Source: Deltaproteobacteria bacterium RBG_13_61_14 (lineage in GTDB: Bacteria > RBG-13-61-14). Taken from it: DNA of 13,458 bases. Below, in pieces: positions 1 through 7,104 of this stretch. Under the pieces are notes generated by a model. It saw only the letters and a list, made by a program, of their open reading frames with translations. It did no database searches and was not told the origin of the DNA. Where the stretch lies: positions 18,201 through 31,658 of the forward strand of contig MGQK01000073.1 of the NCBI GenBank assembly GCA_001797815.1. The letters are read 5' to 3'. The first letter of the stretch is position 1. Each line of letters begins with the position of its first letter. Both the position numbers and the translations under genes were made by a program.

Positions 1-1138
1 GGATATCAAAGACGCGGACATCACGGAACCACTTTTCCACCGGACAGCCCTTGCGCACCCCTTCGGGCCCCAGGATGCTGACCGCCAGGGAGGCGGCGCG
101 CATCGCGGCCGGCACCGCGTAAAATTTGGCCATGGCGTTTTCTTTGATGTTGTGCAACATGCAGTCGGCCATTTCCGCGGCTTTCCAGAGCAAAAGGCGG
201 GCCGCGGTCAATTCCGCCGCCACCTCGGCCAGGGGGAAGGCCACCGACTGGTGCTGGGCCAAGGGCTTGCCGTCCCGCACCTGGGTCTGGGCATACTCCA
301 TGGCGTATTCCAGGGCCGCGCGACCGATGCCCAGGGCCAGGGCGGCGACCAGCGGCCGGGTGGTTTCCAGAAGCGACTTGGCCGCGGCCAGACCCCGGGG
401 CGCTCGACCACTGCCATAGCCCAGCATCATCTCCGCCGGCACCCGGCAATCTTCCAGGGTCAGGCCCGCGGTCTCCGAGGCCCGGATCCCCAGCTTGCGC
501 TCCTTTTTGCCGGGGATCAGCCCCGGGGTGGAACGCGGGATCAGGAAGGCCCGCACCGCCGCGCGCCCGGCGCTGGGATCAAGCGTAGCCCAGACCACAT
601 AAATCGAGGCGGAGGCGCCGTTGCTCATGAACCGCTTGCTGCCGTTGAGGATGTAATGGCTGCCGTCCGGAACCGCAACCGTCCGGAGCCGGGAGATGTC
701 AGAGCCGGCCTCCGGCTCGGTCAGGCCCATGGCCGCGAGCTTGGGCCGGCCCTGTTCGTCCAGACCAGAGAGAGTTTCCAAGAAAAACTTTTGCTGCTCG
801 GAGTTGCCCATGGCCTGCACCGGGTTCCAGGCCAGGCTGGAGCTGGCCAGCGCCATGGTGATCCCGGCGCAGCCCCAGGCCAGTTCTTCCATGATCACCG
901 TCGCCATCAGGCTCGCGGAGGAGACGTCGTCCTGGCGTCGGCCCACCGCCTTGCTGCTGAGCTCCATCCGGGTCAGGCCGGACAGGAGGCCGCTCTGCGC
1001 CGCCCGTTTCAGGAACGGCCACGGCATTTCCTCCAACTCGTCATATTGGGCGGCAATCGGGCGGATCTCATCCCGGGCATAGGTGTAGGCGAGGTTGCGC
1101 ACCGCCTGCATCGGTTCGGTAAGTTCCAGGGTAAACAT
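1..1138 (-). CDS. Acyl-CoA dehydrogenase family protein, 3' end cut by window edge
   Basis: Flavoprotein expected to oxidise an acyl-CoA thioester to the enoyl-CoA and pass electrons to ETF; substrate cannot be told from sequence. 379 residues are visible from ATG at 1138. The N-terminal helical domain is followed by the family signature LTEPEAGSD (residues 139-147), the FAD/substrate strand RFMSNGASASIYVVWA (169-184), and a C-terminal helical domain with QHQ (295-297) and PVEKWFRDVRVFDI (366-379). Families of this type run about 380-400 residues, so only a short tail is missing. The usual YEGT, which carries the catalytic Glu in many members, would come immediately after the last visible residue, so the catalytic base cannot be checked. 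Where most members have a GGxGY loop this one reads GPEGVRKG, so it is somewhat divergent. GGAG at 1149-1152 is the likely ribosome site. The start is 23 bp after the glycosyltransferase stop, so it is probably the last gene of a HAD-glycosyltransferase-dehydrogenase operon. Confidence 0.93.
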   Translation of the reverse strand, partial: MFTLELTEPMQAVRNLAYTYARDEIRPIAAQYDELEEMPWPFLKRAAQSGLLSGLTRMELSSKAVGRRQDDVSSASLMATVIMEELAWGCAGITMALASSSLAWNPVQAMGNSEQQKFFLETLSGLDEQGRPKLAAMGLTEPEAGSDISRLRTVAVPDGSHYILNGSKRFMSNGASASIYVVWATLDPSAGRAAVRAFLIPRSTPGLIPGKKERKLGIRASETAGLTLEDCRVPAEMMLGYGSGRAPRGLAAAKSLLETTRPLVAALALGIGRAALEYAMEYAQTQVRDGKPLAQHQSVAFPLAEVAAELTAARLLLWKAAEMADCMLHNIKENAMAKFYAVPAAMRAASLAVSILGPEGVRKGCPVEKWFRDVRVFDI

Positions 1139-1161
1139 GGCCGGCTTTCTCCAGCGTGATT

Positions 1162-2916
1162 TTATGGGAATCTCTGGGGAGTGTCAATCCCGTCAGGATA
1201 AACCACGATTTTATACAGAGCTGGAAAGCCATCCTCGGAACGGACCAGCGGCTTAAAACAATGAGGACAACTTTGTTGCAAGGCAACTAATTCAGGTTCT
1301 GGTGAATAAAGATAAACATAAGAAATACGATTTTGATGAAGATGCCGCCACTGGGCCTGGACGTCTTTGGTGAAGAGGTAAGAGATCGAAGGCCGATCCG
1401 CCAACCAAGCCGTGGTCAAGGGTTTTCGACTGAGAATGACTTGGCCCGGAGGCGCCAATTGTCCGGCGATCCGATTAATGACAAAATGCCGAGTGAGGTA
1501 TTGCAAATGGCCTTCTCGGACTTTAATGTATTTCGCCCAGTTGATCACCGGCTCTTTCCACAGGCCATAGCCGACCAGATTCAAGGGTTGAGCCGGCTCC
1601 AGGCGATCGGTATGCTCAAATCTAACCATGCCCTTTACTACCCTGATTTGGTTGATCATGATTAACAAAACCAGGACGAGAGAGACGATGCCGGCTAGTT
1701 CTTTACCCTGGACTAGCCGAATCCTTGTCATCATCCATTCCAGGATTTTTCCAATCCCTCGGACCAAATAAAAGCTAGCCAAGGGCAGGATGGGAAGCAT
1801 AAAACGACTTTCTTGGAACGACCATCCAATCAGCATGAAGATGGAGAAGAGGAAAAACCATTCCGCAGTCTTGTCGGGCCGAGACAGTCGTGCCAGAAAT
1901 CCCGTGACAATAGGAATGATCAAAAGAAAATAAAAATAACCAATCGGCTCCTTATGAATGGCTCCGAGGGCTACCTGCAGGGCCATGAGAGGAAAATAAT
2001 AACGGGCCTGGGTAAAAATGCGGACCAGAATTTCCATCACACTGGCATAGCCTGTCTTAGGGTTGTATGGATCCTTGAGCAGGAAATCTCTAAAATAACC
2101 CAGGCTGGCTCCATCTACGGCACGATTACGAAGTGACCAGATTGTGAACGCAAATGCAACCGCGCCGGCGAAAAGAACGGGCCAGGGAATCCGGGCAAAG
2201 CGAAAATGACGGAGATCAGGGCGGCGCCAGAGCTCGATTCCGATGGCGGCCGCCAAGGCGATTCCGGCCGTTCGCGTGAAAAAAGCGCCGCAGGTAGCAA
2301 GAATGATAATTCCCAGATCTTTAGATTTTGAATGAGGACCGATTTTTGCCATCCACCAGAGGGCTAAATAACAAAAAGCCATAAACGGAATCTCACTGAG
2401 GATAAAGAGCAAGAACTGATAATAACGGGGCATGAGGGCAGCCAGAAGAAGAACCCCAAGTGTGGCGGTTTCAGAATAGCCTTGCCGGCGCATCCAACTG
2501 GCGAGAAGAAAGGGAATTGTTAGTGCGATGCCAGAAATCAAGAGATGGCTTCCCAGAATTTGATATTTGCCCAGCATCGTAAAGGGAACCAAGAGCAAGG
2601 GAAATAAGGGCGGATATTTGGTATGGGGAGGATGATCCGGCAGATAGAGGTCCACATAGCCTTGACCTTGGGCCAGAGCTTTGGCCAGAAATAGATAGTT
2701 CAGATCATCTCCTCCTAAAGGATGGCCACCGACTTCATTGGAGGCAACGGAAAAATAGAGCGGCGCCAGTAGAACGAAAAGCCCTGACCAGATCAGGCGC
2801 CGGCGGTTTTGGAGAAATTGTTCCAGCCGGGACTGTGCTTCGGAAAGTAAAGCCCTTTTCCCAGGCCTTACCGTCTTTGGTGATTTCCCCTGCTTTCGCT
2901 TTTTTGGGGAACTCAT
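1162..2916 (-). CDS. GT-C family membrane glycosyltransferase (PMT/ArnT-like)
   Basis: Predicted integral inner-membrane glycosyltransferase of the dolichyl/undecaprenyl-phosphate sugar type (PMT_2, ArnT-like), moving a sugar from a lipid carrier to an acceptor on the outer side of the membrane; donor and acceptor unknown. From ATG at 2916 it has 584 residues: a very basic, coiled N-terminus (1-40), a first membrane helix (about 41-58), then a first extracytoplasmic loop with the acidic pair GGDD (D70, D71) and KYPPLFP (100-106), both typical of GT-C enzymes. About ten further hydrophobic segments follow, then a soluble tail of about 140 residues. The frame is open upstream to 3090, but that part overlaps the HAD gene. 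ATG 2916 has an AGAGGT ribosome site and leaves a 25-bp gap, so I chose it. The DNA is visibly AT-richer than its neighbours, which suggests a different origin or constraint. Cell-envelope glycan or lipid modification is the likely role. Confidence 0.85.
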   Translation of the reverse strand: MSSPKKRKQGKSPKTVRPGKRALLSEAQSRLEQFLQNRRRLIWSGLFVLLAPLYFSVASNEVGGHPLGGDDLNYLFLAKALAQGQGYVDLYLPDHPPHTKYPPLFPLLLVPFTMLGKYQILGSHLLISGIALTIPFLLASWMRRQGYSETATLGVLLLAALMPRYYQFLLFILSEIPFMAFCYLALWWMAKIGPHSKSKDLGIIILATCGAFFTRTAGIALAAAIGIELWRRPDLRHFRFARIPWPVLFAGAVAFAFTIWSLRNRAVDGASLGYFRDFLLKDPYNPKTGYASVMEILVRIFTQARYYFPLMALQVALGAIHKEPIGYFYFLLIIPIVTGFLARLSRPDKTAEWFFLFSIFMLIGWSFQESRFMLPILPLASFYLVRGIGKILEWMMTRIRLVQGKELAGIVSLVLVLLIMINQIRVVKGMVRFEHTDRLEPAQPLNLVGYGLWKEPVINWAKYIKVREGHLQYLTRHFVINRIAGQLAPPGQVILSRKPLTTAWLADRPSISYLFTKDVQAQWRHLHQNRISYVYLYSPEPELVALQQSCPHCFKPLVRSEDGFPALYKIVVYPDGIDTPQRFP

Positions 2917-2941
2917 ACTAACCTCTAACAACGCCTTCGAG

Positions 2942-3622
2942 TCAGGAGGTTCCCCCTCGGGAGAAACGGAGGATGGGCCAGCCTCTGCTCTTGGCTTGCC
3001 GCGCCAGCAGGCGGTCGGGATTGACGGCCACCGGCTGACCGAACGCAGCCAGCACCGGAAGGTCGGTGATACTGTCCGAGTAGTAAGCACAGTCCTTGAG
3101 GGAGACGCCCAACTCGCGGGCCAGGAGCTCGGCGTAATGGAGCTTGCCCGCGCCGTAGCAAAGCGGCCTCATCATCCGGCCGGTGAAAAGACCGTCTTTG
3201 ACTTCCAGGCGGTTCCCGTAATACCGAGGAATGTGGAGATGGCGGGCCATCGGCTCGAGCAAATAATGGGTGGCCGCGGAAAGCAGGCAGAGCGCATCAC
3301 CCTGGCCACGGTGACGCTCGATCAATTCCCGCGCCTCCGGGTAGATGTAGTGCACCACCATCTCTTCGAACCACTGCCGGCAGAGGTCAATCATATGCCG
3401 CTCGGGCTGGCCGGCGTAGCGCTCGGTCGCCCGGTCGGCCATGTTCTCGAAGTCGAGCAGGCCCAGCTTGTAGCGCGCCGTGTAGTAGCTGCCCCGGACC
3501 AGGTCCCACCTGCTGAACTCCCCGCGCGGAATCATATACTTGACGTAGAGTCGCATCGAGCTTTCCGAGATCAGGGTAAAGTCCACATCAAAAAACGCCG
3601 CCGCTCCCATGGTCTTTATCAT
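2942..3622 (-). CDS. HAD-IB family hydrolase (SerB-like phosphatase)
   Basis: Cytoplasmic HAD-superfamily phosphatase of subclass IB, the group that includes phosphoserine phosphatase-like and CicA-like enzymes. All four motifs are visible in the 226-residue product: motif I FFDVDFTLI with nucleophile D12 and acid D14, motif II LLSAAT (S115), motif III GAGK (K160), and motif IV YYSDSITDLP (D183, D187) binding Mg2+. A helical cap lies between motifs I and II (about 20-105), as expected for subclass IB. The substrate is not evident; in this family it may be phosphoserine, another small phosphomonoester or a lysophospholipid phosphate. ATG at 3622 and ATG at 3610 are both possible starts (MIKTMGAAAFF or MGAAAFF) and neither has a Shine-Dalgarno sequence. 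TATGAT, which overlaps the first ATG, lies 7 nt before the second, so a leaderless mRNA from 3610 is possible. It is the first gene of the minus-strand operon and divergent from asnS. Confidence 0.88.
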   Translation of the reverse strand: MIKTMGAAAFFDVDFTLISESSMRLYVKYMIPRGEFSRWDLVRGSYYTARYKLGLLDFENMADRATERYAGQPERHMIDLCRQWFEEMVVHYIYPEARELIERHRGQGDALCLLSAATHYLLEPMARHLHIPRYYGNRLEVKDGLFTGRMMRPLCYGAGKLHYAELLARELGVSLKDCAYYSDSITDLPVLAAFGQPVAVNPDRLLARQAKSRGWPILRFSRGGTS

Positions 3623-3628
3623 ACCATA

Positions 3629-3659
3629 GTTAACTTGGGGTCTGACCCCAAAAGTTAAC
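3629..3659. repeat. Imperfect inverted repeat with GGGGTC/GACCCC core
   Basis: Arms GTTAACTTGGGGTC and GACCCCAAAAGTTAAC face each other around a single central T. The only mismatch is two extra bases in the right arm, so the element could form a 14-bp stem with a 2-nt bulge. It lies between the divergent HAD and asnS genes, immediately upstream of the HAD start. The core resembles short palindromes that recur in intergenic regions of many environmental proteobacterial genomes, sometimes tied to REP-associated transposases, but I see only one copy here and no transposase. It could also be an operator serving both genes. Confidence 0.6.
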
Positions 3660-3669
3660 AAAAGAAGGT

Positions 3670-3698
3670 TTGACGGTCTGGCAGGGGTCGGTTATCAT
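3670..3698 (+). promoter_or_regulatory. Sigma70-type promoter of asnS
   Basis: TTGACG (3670-3675), a 17-bp spacer, and TATCAT (3693-3698) match the sigma70 consensus well with ideal spacing. The predicted transcription start falls at about 3704-3706, on the asnS ATG itself. Confidence 0.65.
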
Positions 3699-3704
3699 GC
3701 TTTC

Positions 3705-4997
3705 ATGGCCAATGTCTATGTAGAAGAGATCGCCCGCTACTCGGGCCAGACCGTGACCCTCCGCGGCTGGCTCTACCAGAAACGTTCTTCGGGCAAGCTC
3801 CAGTTCCTCCAAGTCCGCGACGGCACCGGCACCATCCAGTGCGTGGTCGAGCGGTCCTTGGTGGGCGAAGAATTTTTTGCCCTGGCCGACCGCTTGACCC
3901 AGGAAAGCGCGATCATGGTCACCGGCACGGTGCAGGAGGACAAGCGCTCGCCTCTCGGGTTCGAGTTGCACGTAACCGACCTGCAACTGGTGCACGAGGC
4001 TTTAGATTATCCCATCTCGCCCAAGGAGCACGGCACCGGCTTTCTCATGGAGCGCCGCCACCTCTGGCTCCGGTCCTCCCGCCAGCACGCCATCCTCCGC
4101 GTCCGCCACCAGCTCATCCGCGCCATCCGCGACTTTTTCGACTCGGCCGGCTTTACCCTGCTCGATGCTCCCATCTTCACCCCGGCCGCCTGCGAAGGCA
4201 CCACCACCCTCTTCCAGACCGACTATTTCGGCCAGCCCGCTTTTCTCACCCAGTCCGGCCAGCTCTACCTGGAAGCCGGGGCTTTTGCCTTTGGCAAGGT
4301 CTATTGCTTCGGACCCACCTTTCGGGCGGAGAAGTCCAAGACCCGCCGGCACCTGACCGAGTTCTGGATGGTGGAGCCGGAGGTCGCTTACCTCGACCTG
4401 GCCGGAGACATGGACCTGGCCGAGGATTTCCTGGAGTCCATCGTGCAAAACGTGATCGAGCACCGCGGCGCCGAGCTTAAGTTTCTGGAGCGCGACCTGA
4501 CCCTGCTCGAGCGCGTGCGCAAACCCTTCCCCCGCATCTCCTACCAGGAAGCGCTGGACCTGCTCCAGGCCAAGGGCAAGGAAATCTCCTGGGGACAAGA
4601 TTTCGGCGGCGATGAAGAGACCCTGATCTCGGAAAACTTCGACCGGCCGGTGCTCATCCACCGCTACCCGGCCCAGTGCAAGGCCTTTTACATGAAGAAC
4701 GATCCGGCTGACCCGCGCCTGGCGCTCTGCCTGGACGTGCTCGCGCCCGAGGGCTACGGCGAAGTGATCGGCGGCGGCCAGCGCGAAGACGATCTTGAAA
4801 CCCTGGAGAAAAAAATCGCGGACCACGGCCTGCCCCGCGAAGCCTTTGAATGGTACCTGGACCTGCGCAAATACGGGTCCGTGCCCCATGCCGGCTTCGG
4901 CCTGGGCCTCGAACGCACCGTGGCCTGGATCTGCGGGCTGCCCCACGTGCGCGAGACCATACCCTTCCCCCGCCTCCTCGACCGGCTCAAACCCTGA
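3705..4997 (+). CDS. asnS: Asparaginyl-tRNA synthetase
   Basis: Class IIb aminoacyl-tRNA synthetase that charges tRNA-Asn with asparagine using ATP, in the cytoplasm. The 430-residue product has an N-terminal OB-fold anticodon-binding domain (about 16-100, with [11 protein letters not shown] and [11 protein letters not shown]). The class II core follows: motif 2 [21 protein letters not shown] begins at F206 and motif 3 [13 protein letters not shown] is at 399-411. The ending RETIPFPR and the [18 protein letters not shown] stretch are typical of AsnRS rather than AspRS, and the length is close to family normal. Its presence implies direct charging of tRNA-Asn, though an amidotransferase route elsewhere in the genome is not excluded. 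The start has no Shine-Dalgarno sequence (nearest purine run AGGGG is 17 nt away), and the promoter -10 ends 6 nt before the ATG, so the mRNA may be leaderless. Confidence 0.97.
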   Translation: MANVYVEEIARYSGQTVTLRGWLYQKRSSGKLQFLQVRDGTGTIQCVVERSLVGEEFFALADRLTQESAIMVTGTVQEDKRSPLGFELHVTDLQLVHEALDYPISPKEHGTGFLMERRHLWLRSSRQHAILRVRHQLIRAIRDFFDSAGFTLLDAPIFTPAACEGTTTLFQTDYFGQPAFLTQSGQLYLEAGAFAFGKVYCFGPTFRAEKSKTRRHLTEFWMVEPEVAYLDLAGDMDLAEDFLESIVQNVIEHRGAELKFLERDLTLLERVRKPFPRISYQEALDLLQAKGKEISWGQDFGGDEETLISENFDRPVLIHRYPAQCKAFYMKNDPADPRLALCLDVLAPEGYGEVIGGGQREDDLETLEKKIADHGLPREAFEWYLDLRKYGSVPHAGFGLGLERTVAWICGLPHVRETIPFPRLLDRLKP

Positions 4998-5004
4998 AGA
5001 TCGT

Positions 5005-5033
5005 TTGTCCTGGATTGAAGAATGTGTTATAAA
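5005..5033 (+). promoter_or_regulatory. Possible sigma70 promoter overlapping the Fe-ADH start
   Basis: TTGTCC (5005-5010), a 17-bp spacer, and TATAAA (5028-5033) resemble a sigma70 promoter. The -10 ends only 2 nt before the ATG at 5036, so the expected transcription start would lie at about 5040, inside the frame. Either this is not the active promoter, or translation begins further in. Confidence 0.35.
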
Positions 5034-5035
5034 AG

Positions 5036-6220
5036 ATGAAACAGGAGGTGCGCAACATCACCGATCAAAAGGAATATCGTTTTACTTTTCAAAATCCAGG
5101 CAAAATAGTTTTTGGCAAGGGGGCGATTAAGAACCTTAAATATGAATTGCTCGCTCTAGGTGTCTCGCGGCCGCTCCTGGTCACGGATGAAGCCCTCGCC
5201 GGCTCTTCCATGGTCGCCTCGGTCAAGGCCGCGCTAGGCTCAAGCCTGGCCGGCGTCTTTGACCGGGTGATCCCGGACTCGGGGGTGGAACTGGTCAATG
5301 AGGGCGCTGCCTTGGCTCGAGAGGTCAAGGCCGATGCCGTGGTCAGCGTGGGCGGAGGCAGCTCGATGGACACGGCTAAAGGCGTTGCCGTCCTACTCAA
5401 GAAAAACATAAAAGATGTCCGGCAAGTAATTGGATTTTTTAAGGTTAAAGAGAGTCCGGTTCCGCATATAGCGATTCCCACCACGGCCGGCACCGGCTCC
5501 GAGGTAACTTTCATGGCGGTGATCAAGGATTGGGAAAAGAACGTCAAGAGTATCATCGTGGACAATGCCATCATCCCGCCGGTGGGCATCTTGGACCCCG
5601 AACTCCTCCTCGGCCTCCCTCCCCTGCTCACCGCCTCTACCGGCATGGACGCCATGACTCACGCGGTGGAAGCCATGATCTCCACCAACCATATGCCTCC
5701 GGCCGACGCCCTCGCCGGCCACGCGATCGGCCTTCTCATTGAGTTTTTGCCCAATGCTGTGACCAACGGCTCGGACCTGGAAGCGCGCAGCATGACGCTG
5801 ATCGCCTCGGCCGAGGCCGGCCAGGCTTTCCAGAACGCCTTGGTGGGAGTGGTTCACGCCCTGAGCCATGCCCTGGGCGGGATGTTCGGGGTTCCCCACG
5901 GCATGGCCAATGCCATGTTCCTGGCCGAGGGCATGGCTTACAACCTGCCGGCGGCGGCCCCGCGGCTCGCCGCGGTGGCGCGGGCCATGGGAATCCCGTC
6001 CTCCAACAATGACCAGAAAGACGGCGAGGCCGCGATCACCAAGATGCGCCAGTTCAGCCAGAGCCTGGGTCTGCCGCAGAAACTCTCGGAGGTGAAGGTG
6101 GACCCGGCCCGCCTGGAAGATTGCGCCAAGCTGGCCCTGGCCGACGCCGCCCTGTTCACCAACCCTCGCCGGCCGAGCGGGCATCAGGAGTTGCTCCAGA
6201 TTTACCGCGCTCGATTGTGA
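5036..6220 (+). CDS. Iron-containing (group III) alcohol dehydrogenase
   Basis: NAD(P)-dependent, Fe2+-type alcohol dehydrogenase that interconverts an alcohol and an aldehyde or ketone in the cytoplasm; the substrate is unknown. The 394-residue length is normal for the family. Visible features are the N-terminal PGKIVFGKGAI, the dinucleotide-binding GGGSSMDTAK (106-115), PTTAGTGSEVT (148-158), and the metal ligands D205 and H209 in GMDAMTHAVEA plus H274 and H288 in VVHALSHALGG...GVPHGMANA, spaced as in FucO-like enzymes. The first 15 or so residues precede the region where family members usually begin. ATG 5036 has no clear upstream ribosome site, yet a perfect AGGAGGTG lies inside codons 3-5 (5043-5050), so the true start is uncertain. 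The gene follows asnS by 38 bp and is followed 8 bp later by the DUF89 gene, with which it is probably co-translated. Confidence 0.95.
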   Translation: MKQEVRNITDQKEYRFTFQNPGKIVFGKGAIKNLKYELLALGVSRPLLVTDEALAGSSMVASVKAALGSSLAGVFDRVIPDSGVELVNEGAALAREVKADAVVSVGGGSSMDTAKGVAVLLKKNIKDVRQVIGFFKVKESPVPHIAIPTTAGTGSEVTFMAVIKDWEKNVKSIIVDNAIIPPVGILDPELLLGLPPLLTASTGMDAMTHAVEAMISTNHMPPADALAGHAIGLLIEFLPNAVTNGSDLEARSMTLIASAEAGQAFQNALVGVVHALSHALGGMFGVPHGMANAMFLAEGMAYNLPAAAPRLAAVARAMGIPSSNNDQKDGEAAITKMRQFSQSLGLPQKLSEVKVDPARLEDCAKLALADAALFTNPRRPSGHQELLQIYRARL

Positions 6221-6228
6221 GGCCAAAC

Positions 6229-7104
6229 ATGAAAACCCAAAGCGAGTGCTATCCCTGCTTTCTCAAACAAGCGTCCTCCAGCCTGGCCCGGCTGAAGACG
6301 CCGGAAGCAAAACGGATCGAGGTCTTTCAGTCCGTGGCCCGGATGGTGGCCGAGCTGGACCCGGAAAAGAACCCGGCCTTCAACTCTTCGCTGGTCCTTC
6401 ACCTGGTCAACCGGCGCCTCGGCGCGGAAGATCCTTATCGGGAGGAAAAGCGCCAATACAACGAGCTGGCCCTGTCGCTCTTGCCCTCGCTAAAGGAGCG
6501 GATCGCGACGGCCCCGGATCGGCTGGAGGCGGCCGTGCGCCTCTCCGTGGTGGGCAATGTGATTGACCTCGGGATCGGCCACGAGGTGGACCTGGAAGGG
6601 ACCTTGGACCGGGCGTTTGGCGATGGCTTTGCCCGTTTTGAGATGGAGGCTTTCCGGGCCGGCCTGGAACCGGCTCAGCGCATCCTTTACCTGCTCGACA
6701 ATGCCGGGGAGGTCGTGTTTGATCGCTTGTTGATCGAGGAGCTGCGGCAACTGGGGAAAGCGGTGATCGCAGGGGTGAAGGGCGGACCGATCCTGAATGA
6801 CGCGACCCGGCAGGATGCTGAGCAGGCCGGCCTGCCCCCAATTTGCCGGGTGTTGGACACCGGGACCAACTTCGTGGGGGTGATCCGCGAGCACAGCTCG
6901 CCCCAATTTTTGCAAGTGCTGGATGGCGCGGACCTGGTGATCGCCAAGGGCCAGGGCAACTACGAGACCCTGGAAGGCTCGCGCCCAAATCTCTTCCTTA
7001 TCCTCAAGGCCAAGTGTCAGGCCGTGGCCGAGCACCTGGGCATCAAGCTCGGCGACCTCTACTTCGGACTGACGCCTGATAGGCCGCCTGCAGCCGGCGA
7101 GTGA
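6229..7104 (+). CDS. DUF89 / ARMT1-like metal-dependent phosphatase
   Basis: Member of the DUF89 (ARMT1-like) family. Characterised relatives are metal-dependent phosphatases that act on sugar phosphates or damaged phosphometabolites, so a metabolite-repair role is likely but the substrate is unknown. The 291-residue product has the bacterial/archaeal subfamily layout: N-terminal CYPC (C7, C10), GNVIDLG (109-115), the acidic active-site segment LLDNAGEVVFD (155-165), KGGPILNDAT (184-193), and KGQGNYETLEG (240-250). FLILKAKC (256-263) ends the conserved part. GAGG, overlapping the alcohol dehydrogenase stop codon, is its ribosome site, so the two are probably translationally coupled. The frame is open upstream to 6121, but that part overlaps the dehydrogenase. 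Its last 62 bp overlap the 3' end of the convergent pabC-like gene. Confidence 0.9.
   Translation: MKTQSECYPCFLKQASSSLARLKTPEAKRIEVFQSVARMVAELDPEKNPAFNSSLVLHLVNRRLGAEDPYREEKRQYNELALSLLPSLKERIATAPDRLEAAVRLSVVGNVIDLGIGHEVDLEGTLDRAFGDGFARFEMEAFRAGLEPAQRILYLLDNAGEVVFDRLLIEELRQLGKAVIAGVKGGPILNDATRQDAEQAGLPPICRVLDTGTNFVGVIREHSSPQFLQVLDGADLVIAKGQGNYETLEGSRPNLFLILKAKCQAVAEHLGIKLGDLYFGLTPDRPPAAGE

Noticed and set aside
152-1159. 335-codon open frame on the plus strand opposite the acyl-CoA dehydrogenase
   Set aside because: Rich in Gly, Arg, His and Gln with no domain; a GC-bias shadow of a well-supported gene.
2917-3090. Upstream extension of the glycosyltransferase frame
   Set aside because: Overlaps the HAD gene and lacks a ribosome site; ATG 2916 has one and the right spacing.
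3629-3659. Intrinsic terminator reading of the inverted repeat
   Set aside because: No T-run follows on either strand, and no gene ends there.
4002-4946. 314-codon open frame antisense to asnS
   Set aside because: Shadow of a gene with all class II synthetase motifs.
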